From assembly GCF_019890675.1 (NCBI RefSeq), contig NZ_JAIOAA010000009.1:124001-188000 (forward strand): DNA of 64,000 nt. The letters are read 5' to 3'. Shown one piece after another: positions 16,210 to 24,303 of this stretch. Each line of letters opens with the position of its first letter. The first letter of the stretch is position 1. The notes beneath the pieces were generated by a model, which had not been told where the DNA came from, did no database searches, and saw only the letters and a program-made list of their open reading frames with translations. A program made the translations under genes and the position numbers. The DNA is from Micromonospora sp. PLK6-60 (GTDB lineage Bacteria > Actinomycetota > Actinomycetes > Mycobacteriales > Micromonosporaceae).

Positions 16210-17171
16210 CGCCCCGGGAGAACGGCGACGGCCGGTTCGCCGACTACGGCCCGCCGCTGCCCGTCGACGGCGGGCTGCGGGCGCGCAGCACCCGCGGGGC
16301 GATCGGCGTCTCCTGGTGGTCCCGGCGGTTCCTGGAGGTGCTGGAGTCGTTCGCGCTGGGCACCCGGCTGACCCGGGGCCGCTCCTACGCGCGCAAGGGC
16401 CAGGTGCGCAGCCTGGAGATCACCCCCGGCCGGGTCACCGCGACCGTGCAGGGTTCCCGGCCGCAGCCGTACCGGGTGACCATCGGGCTGGCGGCCTTCC
16501 CGGCCCGGGTCTGGGCCCGCCTGGAGCGGGACCTGGCCGCCCAGGCGTTCTTCAGCGCGCGGCTGCTCGCCGGTGACCTGCCGGCCGAGCTGGAGGAGGT
16601 GTTCGCCGCCGCCGGCGCGCCGCTGTTCCCGGCCGAGGTGGACGAGCTGACCCAGCGGTGCAGCTGCCCGGACTTCGCGGTGCCCTGCAAGCACCTAGCG
16701 GCCACCTTCTATCTGCTCGCCGAGGCGTTCGACGCGGACCCGTTCGAGCTGCTGCGGTGGCGTGGCCGGGGCCGCGCCGAACTGCTCGACCGGCTCCGCG
16801 CGCTGCGCGGCACCGCCGGCGACCCGCAGCGGACGACCCGCGCCGCGGACCGAGGGCCGGAGCCGGACGGCGCCGATCACGAGCGGGCGGACGCCGCCGG
16901 GCGCGCGGGCGGCGGCGGGGCGTCCACGGTGGACCGGGCCCGGCCGGCCGTCGGCGCGGCGCGGGCGCTGGACGCGCTGCCGGTCGCCCCGCTCGACGAG
17001 GCCGTCGACGTGTTCTGGGGCCTGCCGGTGCCGTTGCCCGACCGGCCGCCGAGCCTGGTCACCGAGCCGGACCTCCTGCTGCGGCAGCTCGGCGCCCCGG
17101 CACCGGCCATCGGTGGCCCCGGTCTGGTGGAGCGGCTGCGCCGGGCGTACCGCGCTCTCGGCTCGTCGTAA
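16206..17171 (+). CDS. SWIM zinc-finger domain protein
   Basis: This 321-residue protein has a SWIM zinc motif CSCPDFAVPCKH (Cys152, Cys154, Cys161, His163) after a conserved N-terminal part (ISWWSRRFLEVLE-like, seen as VSWWSRRFLEVLESF, and RGRSYARKGQVRSLEI). SWIM fingers bind DNA or protein partners. The stretch from about 205 to 255 is rich in Arg, Asp, Gly and Ala and looks disordered. The GTG start overlaps the stop of the SNF2 gene (GTGA, 16206-16209). SNF2 and SWIM proteins also occur as neighbours or fusions in other bacteria, so they probably act as one complex. Confidence 0.88.
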   Translation: MTPRENGDGRFADYGPPLPVDGGLRARSTRGAIGVSWWSRRFLEVLESFALGTRLTRGRSYARKGQVRSLEITPGRVTATVQGSRPQPYRVTIGLAAFPARVWARLERDLAAQAFFSARLLAGDLPAELEEVFAAAGAPLFPAEVDELTQRCSCPDFAVPCKHLAATFYLLAEAFDADPFELLRWRGRGRAELLDRLRALRGTAGDPQRTTRAADRGPEPDGADHERADAAGRAGGGGASTVDRARPAVGAARALDALPVAPLDEAVDVFWGLPVPLPDRPPSLVTEPDLLLRQLGAPAPAIGGPGLVERLRRAYRALGSS

Positions 17172-17296
17172 CCCGACGGTGGCCCGGGCCGGCGGTGTCG
17201 CGGCGGTTGACGGCGGCCCGGGCGGGCCGACCGCGACCCGGCGGGCCAGCGGTGGTCACTGTGGGTGACCTGGTGGGGGCGATGACGCCACTTCGT

Positions 17297-17340
17297 GCGT
17301 GATACCTCTCAGGTATCAATATGACTCTGAGGTATCACGC
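17297..17340. terminator. Perfect 12-bp hairpin with nested ATACC dyad
   Basis: GCGTGATACCTC (17297-17308) is perfectly repeated inverted at 17329-17340. A second dyad, TGATACCTctcAGGTATCA (17300-17318), is nested in the first arm, giving three AGGTATCA-type half-sites. It lies between the converging SWIM and DUF3040 genes, so a two-way terminator is plausible. The nested half-sites also look like an operator (see findings). Confidence 0.55.
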
Positions 17341-17391
17341 TCGATCGCACCTCGTCCCCGCGCGGCCCCGACACCCGGCGGCGGCTCGTGC

Positions 17392-17649
17392 TCACAGCCA
17401 CCGGCGGCGGAAGCGCCACATCAGACCGGCGTTGGCCACCAGCACCACGGCGCAGATCGCGCCGGCCAACCGGCCGGCGAGTACGGTCATCGCCGGCAGC
17501 GAGGCCCAGAGCACGATGGTCAACAGCATCAGATACCGGCCACGGCGGGCCCGGGCCCGCTGGTCGAGGCGGGCGAAGAACTGCGGGTCGCTCTCCCGCA
17601 GCTGACGGGTGATCTGTTCGAACCTGCGCTGATCCTCTTTGCTGAGCAT
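17392..17649 (-). CDS. DUF3040 small membrane protein
   Basis: This 85-residue protein matches the actinobacterial DUF3040 type: an amphipathic start (LSKEDQRRFEQITRQLRESD, with the usual basic Arg-rich turn) followed by two membrane helices (LMLLTIVLWASLPAMTVLAG and AGAICAVVLVANAGLMW) and a basic RFRRRW end. GGGGAAGG precedes the ATG at 17649. The family has no known function; members are often small membrane-bound proteins of growing actinomycetes. It stands alone on the minus strand. Confidence 0.8.
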   Translation of the reverse strand: MLSKEDQRRFEQITRQLRESDPQFFARLDQRARARRGRYLMLLTIVLWASLPAMTVLAGRLAGAICAVVLVANAGLMWRFRRRWL

Positions 17650-18043
17650 GGCGGTGCCTTCCCCTCACGGCTTCAGCGGTTCGGCGGCATACCCGCTGCG
17701 GCGGTGGCTCACGCTCACCCGCCGCTGCTACTTTCGCTGCTCGGGGCCGCCACGCTCGCCGAGCGGGCTGCAACTCCGGCTTATCCGCGGCTTAAGTTTC
17801 GCTAAGGGGCTGAACGCGACAAGTAGCGCCGGTTGGGCGCGGAACGTTACATCCGGGCCGATCGGGGGAACGTCCGCCCAGTTCCGGGCAGCCCGGTCGG
17901 CACCCGGGCCCGGCCCGCCCCGGTGACGTTCGTTGAGCGGTGTCTTAAGTGCCCTGTCCCGCCGCCGGCGCACGCCTTGAAGGCCACAATCCCCGTCACT
18001 ACCGTCCCGGGCAACTTCGCCTCCACGAAAACGGGATTGGTAC
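17650..18043. other. 394-base spacer between divergent genes
   Basis: No gene is supported here. The spacer separates DUF3040 (minus) from the DUF1800 operon (plus). Its first half is low-complexity GC-rich sequence. The second half is less GC-rich, with a short dyad CTTAAGTTTCGCTAAG near 17790, and ends with a plausible promoter for the operon. The 5' leader from that promoter would be about 30 bases. Confidence 0.5.
17977..18005 (+). promoter_or_regulatory. Candidate promoter of the DUF1800-apbE operon
   Basis: TTGAAG (17977-17982) and TACCGT (18000-18005) are separated by exactly 17 bases and fit a housekeeping-type actinobacterial promoter (TTGACR, TANNNT). The ATG of the first operon gene is 38 bases downstream of the -10. 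This is a pattern match only. Confidence 0.4.
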
Positions 18044-20056
18044 ATGGCCGACCAGAACGTGCCACCGCATCGTCCACGGGACGACCGCGGATGGGACGGA
18101 CCGCAACCCCCCGAGCTGGACGCCTACCGCGCCCCGACGCCGTACGCCCGGCCCACCCCCACGGTGACCACCGCCCCGCAGTGGGTCGGCCCCGAGGGCC
18201 TGGCCGGACAGAGCCTCGCCGGCCCGCCCGGCGCCGGACTGCCCAACCTGGACGACGACGAGCCCGGTGGCCGGCGCGGCGGCCGGCGCCGCGCCCTCAC
18301 CGTGCTCGGCGGCGCGGCCGTCATCGCCGGCGGCACCGCGCTGGCCCTGTCGCCCCAGGTGCGCGGGCTGTTCACCGACGACGACGAGCCCGACCGGGTG
18401 GCCGGCGACGCCACCCCCACCACCACGACGGACGGCACCGCGGCCCGCCCCAGCGGCCAGGAGCCGCGCACGGTACGCACCTACACCGAGCAGAACGAGA
18501 GCTACATGGGCTCCCGGGCCGGCGCGGTGCTGAAGAAGAACGCCCCGACCGGCGGACGGACCTTCTCCGGGCCGGCCGCCGCCGCGGCGGCGACCAAGGT
18601 GACCGTGAAGACCGTGCTCGCCAAGGACCCGGTGCGGCACCTGGCCAGCCGGGCCACGTTCGGGCCGACGCCGAAGGTGCTGGCCGACATCCGGCGGCTG
18701 GGCATCGACGGCTGGATCCGCTGGCAGCTGGAACCGGAGAAGATCGCGCCGACGAAGGCGGAGCTGAAGCTCACCGAGCTGAGCACTCTCACGCTGAACG
18801 CCAAGCAGCTGGAGGAGCAGCGCGACCAGCTCAACCAGCGGGGCGCCCAGCCGGACCGGGAGATGGTCGACGCGACGATCGCCCGGCAGATCTGGTCCGA
18901 CCGCCAGCTGTACGAGGTGATGGTCGACTTCTGGAACGACTTCCTGCACGTCGCCGCCGACTTCGACGGCGGCGAGATCCACCGCAACTCCTTCGACCGG
19001 GACGTCGTCCGCCGGCACGCCATGGGCAGCTACCCGGAGATGCTGGTCGCCGCGAACCGGCACCCGGCGCTGCTGCTCTACCTGAGCCAGAACGACTCCC
19101 GCGCCGACGCGGTCAACGAGAACCTGGCCCGGGAGAACCTGGAGCTCTACTCGGTCGGCGTGGACGGCGGCTACACCGAGAAGGACGTCCGCCAGGCGGC
19201 GCTGCTGCAGACCGGCCGCGGGGTCAACGACGGGGAGTACGTCTTCCGCCCCGACCGGCACTACCTCGGCAAGGTGAAGATCCTCGGGTTCAGCCACCCG
19301 AACGCCTCGGACGACCCGGTCAAGGCCGACAAGGTGATCGACCAGTACATCACCTACATCGCGCTGCACCCGTCCACCGCCCGGTACGTCGCGCAGAGCT
19401 TGGCCACCAGGTTCGTCTCGGACACCCCGCCGAAGGCCCTGGTGGACCGGCTGGCGAAGGTCTACACGGCGAACCGGGGCATGATCCGGCCGGTGCTGAT
19501 GTCGCTGTTCAGCACCTCCGAGTTCTGGGCCGCGGTGGGGCAGAAGGTGCGCCGCCCGATGGAGTACCTGGTCGCCACCTACCGCACGCTGGGCGTCAAG
19601 CCGGACGCCGCCCCGGAGCACAAGCCGGGCGACGGCCGGCGCACCCCGTACGCGGAGGGGCTGCGCCAGATCCAGGACAAGCTGCGGGAGCTGGGCCAGT
19701 ACCCGATGGGACAGCCCACGCCCGACGGTTACCCGGACGTCTACGTCGCCTGGACCTCCGCCGGCACGATGGTCAACGGCTGGAACGAGGCCGGCGACCT
19801 GGCCGGTGGGTGGCGTACCCACTTCACTTTCAGCAAGCCGGAGAAGCTGGTGGCCGACCCGCCGGCGACGGCCGGGGCGTACCTGGACGCGCTGGCGAAG
19901 CGGCTGGTGCACCAGAAGCTGACCGCCCGGGAGCGGGCGCTGATCCTGGACGTGGCCGGGGTCGAGGCGAGCACCAAGGTCGACGAGACGTTCCAGGGAG
20001 CGATCACCGCCGTCGTGCGGGCGCTCCTCGCGTCCCCCCAGCACCACCTCCGGTGA
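18044..20056 (+). CDS. DUF1800 family protein, membrane-anchored or Tat-exported
   Basis: This 670-residue protein has a Pro-rich cytoplasmic start, a basic-hydrophobic signal or anchor at about 78-105 (GGRRRALTVLGGAAVIAGGTA), then a Thr/Asp-rich linker and the DUF1800 domain from about 190 on (HLASRATFGPT, VDFWNDFLHV, ARENLELYSVGVDGGYTEKDV). DUF1800 and DUF1501 genes are paired in many bacteria; both are extracytoplasmic and biochemically uncharacterised. Here the pair opens an operon with a flavocytochrome-like reductase, an FMN-binding protein and ApbE, so a role in envelope redox chemistry is likely, by inference. The RRR before the hydrophobic run could act as a Tat-like signal. Confidence 0.87.
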   Translation: MADQNVPPHRPRDDRGWDGPQPPELDAYRAPTPYARPTPTVTTAPQWVGPEGLAGQSLAGPPGAGLPNLDDDEPGGRRGGRRRALTVLGGAAVIAGGTALALSPQVRGLFTDDDEPDRVAGDATPTTTTDGTAARPSGQEPRTVRTYTEQNESYMGSRAGAVLKKNAPTGGRTFSGPAAAAAATKVTVKTVLAKDPVRHLASRATFGPTPKVLADIRRLGIDGWIRWQLEPEKIAPTKAELKLTELSTLTLNAKQLEEQRDQLNQRGAQPDREMVDATIARQIWSDRQLYEVMVDFWNDFLHVAADFDGGEIHRNSFDRDVVRRHAMGSYPEMLVAANRHPALLLYLSQNDSRADAVNENLARENLELYSVGVDGGYTEKDVRQAALLQTGRGVNDGEYVFRPDRHYLGKVKILGFSHPNASDDPVKADKVIDQYITYIALHPSTARYVAQSLATRFVSDTPPKALVDRLAKVYTANRGMIRPVLMSLFSTSEFWAAVGQKVRRPMEYLVATYRTLGVKPDAAPEHKPGDGRRTPYAEGLRQIQDKLRELGQYPMGQPTPDGYPDVYVAWTSAGTMVNGWNEAGDLAGGWRTHFTFSKPEKLVADPPATAGAYLDALAKRLVHQKLTARERALILDVAGVEASTKVDETFQGAITAVVRALLASPQHHLR

Positions 20057-20064
20057 GGCACCCG

Positions 20065-21444
20065 ATGGAGAAGACTGTGCACCCGTTCCCCCTGCACCCC
20101 GAATGCCCCGACCTGAGCCGGCTGGCCGCCAACCCGGCCGAGGCGGTGCTGCGCGCCGAGGCCGACCTGGTCGCGGCGGAGAACGCCGCCGAGCGGGACC
20201 GCTACCGCCGGCTGGAGGAGATGGAGGAGGCGCAGCAGGACGGCCGGGGGGTCACCCGCCGTACCTTCGTGGCCGGCGCCGCGGCGACCGCCACCGCGCT
20301 GGCCACCGCCCAGTTCGTGACCACCTCGGCGTCGTTCGCGGCGACGAAGACCGGCACGCTGATCCACGTCTTCCTCTACGGCGGCCTGGACGGGCTGAGC
20401 CTGGTCGCCCCGGCCGACGACCCGGTGCTCGGCAAGGTCCGGCCGGACCTGCTGCTCGGCAACGACTCGCTGGCGCTGGGCCGCGGGTTCAAGCTGACCA
20501 GCGCGTTCCGGCCGCTGGAGAAGTGGCTCGGCGCCGGGCAGCTCGGCTTCGTCCCGGCGGTCTCCGACGAGCGGCTGTCCCGCAGCCACTTCCAGGCCGC
20601 GGACGCCTGCAACCTGGGCGGCCTGCCCAGCGAGACCGGCGGCCGGGGCTGGCTGGACAGCCTGGTCGACACCCTCGGCAAGGGCACCGCGTTCCGCAGC
20701 GTCGGCATCGGCAGCACGCTGCCCCGCTCGCTGGTCGGCAACAACGGCGCGCTGTCGCTGAACAGCGTCGGTTCGCTGCGGCTCAACGGCGACGAGAAGT
20801 ACCGGGCGGCCACCGAGAAGGCGATCCGGGGGCTGTTCACCGGGATCAACCACCCGGTGGAGGAGGCGGTCCGCGACGGCGTGGGCGCGCTGTCCACCGC
20901 GCAGCGGCTGGCGGCCAAGCCGTACCAGCCGGCGCAGGGGGTGGAATACCAGGGCGTCGGGTACGCGTTCCAGCAGCTCGCCCAGCTCATCAAGGGCGGG
21001 GCGAACGTCCGGGTGGCCACCGTCGGGATGGGCGGCTACGACACCCACGAGAACCAGGGCACCCAGGACGGCGGCCAGCTGTGGCGCAGCCTCAACGAGC
21101 TGGCCGGCGCGCTGGCGGCGTTCTTCACCGACCTCGGTGACCGGGCCGCCGACGTGACGGTCATGGTGTCCAGCGAGTTCGGCCGCCGGGTCGCCTCCAA
21201 CAGTGGTGGCACCGACCACGGTCACGGCGGGGTGGTCACCATCCTGTCCGGCCGCAAGCTCGCCGGCTCGCTGCTCGGCCGCTGGAACGGGTTGAACGAT
21301 CTGGACAGCGGCGACGTACCCGAGTACAACAACATGTTCGACGTCTACGGTTCGGTCGCTCAGGGACGGTTCGGGCTGACGACCGCGCAGGTGGACAAGG
21401 TCTTTCCGAGGCAGAAGTTCACCCCGATGAAGTTGTACGCGTGA
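20065..21444 (+). CDS. DUF1501 family Tat-exported protein
   Basis: This 459-residue protein carries a twin-arginine signal TRRTFVAGAAATATAL with Arg65-Arg66, followed by DUF1501 features: FLYGGLDGLSLVAP, SRSHFQAADACNL, GYDTHENQG and EFGRRVASNSGGTDHGHGG. The fold is related to the sulfatase/alkaline-phosphatase superfamily and the late His/Asp cluster (TDHGHGG) may bind metal. The signal's n-region is unusually long; an ATG at 20221 directly after GGAGGAG would give a normal one, so the start at 20065 is less certain. Its stop overlaps the next gene's GTG (GTGA, 21441-21444). It lies eight bases after the DUF1800 gene. Confidence 0.88.
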   Translation: MEKTVHPFPLHPECPDLSRLAANPAEAVLRAEADLVAAENAAERDRYRRLEEMEEAQQDGRGVTRRTFVAGAAATATALATAQFVTTSASFAATKTGTLIHVFLYGGLDGLSLVAPADDPVLGKVRPDLLLGNDSLALGRGFKLTSAFRPLEKWLGAGQLGFVPAVSDERLSRSHFQAADACNLGGLPSETGGRGWLDSLVDTLGKGTAFRSVGIGSTLPRSLVGNNGALSLNSVGSLRLNGDEKYRAATEKAIRGLFTGINHPVEEAVRDGVGALSTAQRLAAKPYQPAQGVEYQGVGYAFQQLAQLIKGGANVRVATVGMGGYDTHENQGTQDGGQLWRSLNELAGALAAFFTDLGDRAADVTVMVSSEFGRRVASNSGGTDHGHGGVVTILSGRKLAGSLLGRWNGLNDLDSGDVPEYNNMFDVYGSVAQGRFGLTTAQVDKVFPRQKFTPMKLYA

Positions 21445-22853
21445 CGTATCAGGAACTCGACGCCGCCGGCCGTCGTACCGGGACACCCACCCCGTACGGC
21501 GGCCGTTCGGCTGCCCCGCCGCTGGCGCTGCCCCGGCGTGGGCCGGCCGGGCGGCGTACCCTCGGCGCGCTCTTCTGGCTCGGCCTGGCGGCCGCGGTGC
21601 TGCCCTGGTGGCTGGACACCCCGCCGGGCTCGCTGGCCGGCCCGGCCGATCTGCTCACCGCCGCCGGCCGGATCACCGGCCTGGTCGCCGGCTACCTGCT
21701 GCTGGTGCAGGTGCTGCTGATGAGCCGCCTCGGCGTGCTGGAGCGGCTGCTCGGCGGGGAGCGGATCTCCCGGCTGCACCGCGACCTGGGGGCCACCCTG
21801 CTGGTCGCGGTCCTCGCCCACCTCGCGCTGCTGGTGGTCGGCTACGCCCAGGTGGAGGGCAACTCGGTCCTCGCCGAGGTGGGCGTGCTGCTCACTGACT
21901 ACCAGGACATGGTCTCCGCGTTCGTGGCCGCCGGGATCATGGTCACGGTCGGGGTGACCGGGGTGCGCGCCATCCGGCGGGTGCTGCCCTACGAGCTCTG
22001 GTACCACCTGCACCTGACCAGCTACCTGGCGCTGCTGCTCGGCTACGGGCACCAGTTCAGCAACGGCGCGCAGCTCTACGAGCCCGGTCCGGTGCGCACC
22101 GGCTGGATCGCCGCCTACCTGGCGTTGGTCGCCGCGCTGCTCTGGGGGCGGCTGCTCCGGCCGCTGCACTTCAACCTCCGGCACCGGCTGGAGGTGGCGG
22201 ACGTGGTCGCGGAGAGCACCGACACCGTCTCGATCTATCTGACCGGGCGCCGGCTCAACCAGATCGACCTGCTCGGCGGCCAGTACTTCCGCTGGCGGTT
22301 CCTCAACGCGGGCGGCTGGTGGCAGTCGCACCCGTTTTCGGTCTCCGCCGCCGCGAACGGCCGCTGGCTGCGGCTGACCGTCAAGGTGGTCGGCTCGCAC
22401 ACCGCCGACCTGCGGGACCTGGAGCCGGGCACCCGGGCGTGGGCCGAGGGACCGTTCGGCACGTTCACCGCCGCCCACCGCACCCGGGAACGGGCCCTGC
22501 TGATCGCCGGTGGCAGCGGGATCGCCCCGCTGCGCGCGATGCTGGAGGAGTTGCCCGCCGGCGCGGCGCTGATCTACCGGGCCCGGCAGCCGGCCGACGT
22601 GCTGCTGCACGAGGAGCTGGAGTGGATCGCCCGGTCCCGGCAGACCTCGGTCTGGTACGTCATCGGCAGCCGGGACGATCCGGGCCCACGGCAGGTGATG
22701 AGCCCGCCGGGGCTGCGCCGGCTGGTCCCCGACCTGCTGCGCCGCGACGTCTACCTGTGCGGGCCGCCCGGCCTGGTCGACCACGCGGTGCAGGTGCTGC
22801 GGGCGGCCGGCGTGCGCCGCCGCAACATCCACCTCGCCAACTTCGAGCTGTAG
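21441..22853 (+). CDS. Ferric-reductase-like transmembrane flavocytochrome
   Basis: This 470-residue protein joins a membrane heme domain to a cytoplasmic FAD/NAD(P) reductase domain. About six helices lie between 40 and 245. Paired histidines suit bis-His b-heme binding: His113 and His127 on one helix, His189/His191 and His204 on another. The reductase half has an FAD-binding QSHPFSVSAA, a pyrophosphate-binding IAGGSGIAPLRAM and the NAD-domain YLCGPPGLVDHA. It probably carries electrons from NAD(P)H across the membrane. Start GTG overlaps the DUF1501 stop, and the FMN-binding protein gene follows after 15 bases, suggesting that protein as its electron acceptor. Confidence 0.88.
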   Translation: MTYQELDAAGRRTGTPTPYGGRSAAPPLALPRRGPAGRRTLGALFWLGLAAAVLPWWLDTPPGSLAGPADLLTAAGRITGLVAGYLLLVQVLLMSRLGVLERLLGGERISRLHRDLGATLLVAVLAHLALLVVGYAQVEGNSVLAEVGVLLTDYQDMVSAFVAAGIMVTVGVTGVRAIRRVLPYELWYHLHLTSYLALLLGYGHQFSNGAQLYEPGPVRTGWIAAYLALVAALLWGRLLRPLHFNLRHRLEVADVVAESTDTVSIYLTGRRLNQIDLLGGQYFRWRFLNAGGWWQSHPFSVSAAANGRWLRLTVKVVGSHTADLRDLEPGTRAWAEGPFGTFTAAHRTRERALLIAGGSGIAPLRAMLEELPAGAALIYRARQPADVLLHEELEWIARSRQTSVWYVIGSRDDPGPRQVMSPPGLRRLVPDLLRRDVYLCGPPGLVDHAVQVLRAAGVRRRNIHLANFEL

Positions 22854-22868
22854 AGGGGTATCCCCGTC

Positions 22869-23474
22869 ATGCGTCGCGCGCTGTTCGCCATCACCGGTCT
22901 GGCCGCCGGCACCACCGCGCTGGTGGTGCTCAAGGGTTCCCCCGCCGCCACCCCGGTCGCGGCCGGGGAACTGCCGGCCGGGACGGTGGCGGTGCCGGGG
23001 GAGTCCGCCCCGGCGAACCGGGCGGCGACCCGGCCACCGTCCGCGCGGCCCAGCGGCACCCCCGCGCCGAAGGCGAGCGCCAGCCGTACCCCCCGCCCGA
23101 AGCCCACCGCCAGCGCCACCACGAAGGCCACCACCAGCGCGCCGCGGCGGACCACCGCCGCGCCCCGGACCACCACGGCCGCCCCGCCGGCGACCAACCG
23201 CAAGGTGACCGGGCCGGTGGTCACCAACGAGTTCGGCAACGTGCAGGTGCAGATCACCGTCTCCGGCACGAAGATCGTCAACTGCGTCGCCCTGGAACTG
23301 CCGTCCGGCGGCCAGTCCGGGCAGCGCAGCGACCGGGTGGACGCGGCGTACAGCGGCACCTCGGGGCAGGTGGTGCAGCGGCAGAGCGCCAGCCTGGACA
23401 CCGTCTCCGGGGCCACCTACACCAGCCGGTCGTACCAGCAGTCGTTGCAGGCCGCGCTGGACCAGGCCCGCTGA
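22869..23474 (+). CDS. Exported FMN-binding domain protein
   Basis: This 201-residue protein has an N-terminal hydrophobic signal or anchor (LFAITGLAAGTTALVVL), a long Thr/Ala/Pro/Lys-rich linker (about 45-112) that could span the cell wall, and an FMN-binding domain. The covalent-flavin site is intact: Asp178-Thr-Val-Ser180-Gly-Ala-Thr183, matching the DxxSGAT target of ApbE, with Thr183 as the expected flavinylated residue. The ApbE gene follows directly, overlapping by one base (TGATG). It is the likely one-electron carrier outside the membrane, reduced by the flavocytochrome encoded upstream. Confidence 0.9.
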   Translation: MRRALFAITGLAAGTTALVVLKGSPAATPVAAGELPAGTVAVPGESAPANRAATRPPSARPSGTPAPKASASRTPRPKPTASATTKATTSAPRRTTAAPRTTTAAPPATNRKVTGPVVTNEFGNVQVQITVSGTKIVNCVALELPSGGQSGQRSDRVDAAYSGTSGQVVQRQSASLDTVSGATYTSRSYQQSLQAALDQAR

Positions 23475-24256
23475 TGACCGCCGCCGCGACCCGGCCCGGC
23501 CTGCGCCGGGTCGAGCAGGTCATGGGTACGGCGATCAGCCTGGACCTGGCCGACGACCTGCCCGCCGCCACCCTGCGCGAGCTGGCCGACGAGGTGTTCG
23601 GCTGGCTGCGCGAGGTGGACGCCCGGTTCAGCACGTACCGGGCGGACAGCGAGGTGTGCCGCTTCGACCGGGGCGAGCTGTCGTTCGCGGAGACCTCCGC
23701 CGACCTGCGTACGGTGCTGGAGCGCTGCGCCGAGCTGTGGGGCGCCACCGACGGGTTCTTCGACGCGTACGCCACCGGGCGGCTCGACCCGTCGGGCTAC
23801 GTCAAGGGCTGGTCGGCGCAGGTCGCCTCGGACCGGCTGCTCGCCGCCGGGGCGGCCAACCACTGCCTGAACGCCGGCGGCGACGTGCGGGTACGCGGCC
23901 ACTCCGCCGCCGGCCGGCCCTGGCGGGTCGGGGTGCGGCACCCGTGGGAGCCGGCCGCCACCTGCCTGGTGCTCACCGGCACCGACCTGGCGGTGGCCAC
24001 CTCCGGGGTCTACGAGCGCGGGCCGCACGTGCTCGACCCGCGGCGCGGCGCGCCCGCCCGGGGGCTGCGCTCGGTCACCGTGGTCGGCGCCGATCTCGGG
24101 CTGGCCGACGCGTACGCCACCGCCGCCGTGGCGATGGGCCCGGCCGGCATCGGCTGGCTGGACCGCCTCCCCGACCACCGGCACGCCATCGTCACCGACG
24201 ACGCCCGCCTGCTGCACTCCACCGCCCTGCCGCTGGAAGGAGGGGCCCCTTCTTAA
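23474..24256 (+). CDS. apbE: FAD:protein FMN transferase
   Basis: This 260-residue protein is ApbE-like and would attach FMN from FAD to a Thr/Ser of exported flavoproteins. It shows VMGTAISLDL at the start, SGYVKGWSAQVASDRLL with the conserved Lys-Gly, LNAGGDVRVRG, and a C-terminal VATSGVYERGPHVLDPRRGAPARG-type segment with a late DAYATAAVAMG. There is no obvious signal peptide. It overlaps the gene for its probable substrate by one base. Its last seven residues and stop codon lie within a dispersed palindromic repeat (24235-24291), so the repeat seems to have replaced or extended the original C-terminus. Confidence 0.92.
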   Translation: MTAAATRPGLRRVEQVMGTAISLDLADDLPAATLRELADEVFGWLREVDARFSTYRADSEVCRFDRGELSFAETSADLRTVLERCAELWGATDGFFDAYATGRLDPSGYVKGWSAQVASDRLLAAGAANHCLNAGGDVRVRGHSAAGRPWRVGVRHPWEPAATCLVLTGTDLAVATSGVYERGPHVLDPRRGAPARGLRSVTVVGADLGLADAYATAAVAMGPAGIGWLDRLPDHRHAIVTDDARLLHSTALPLEGGAPS

Positions 24257-24291
24257 CGCATTCGGTAGCGGAAGGGCCCCCGGTTAACACC
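24235..24291 (-). repeat. Dispersed palindromic repeat, copy 2
   Basis: Read on the minus strand this copy starts GGTGTTAACC and contains CTACCGAATGCGTTAA, the same core as at 4641-4697. It includes the apbE stop codon (24254-24256) and lies between converging genes (apbE and the primase-like gene), so it can serve as terminator for both. Confidence 0.8.
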
Positions 24292-24303
24292 TCGGACCGA
24301 TGG

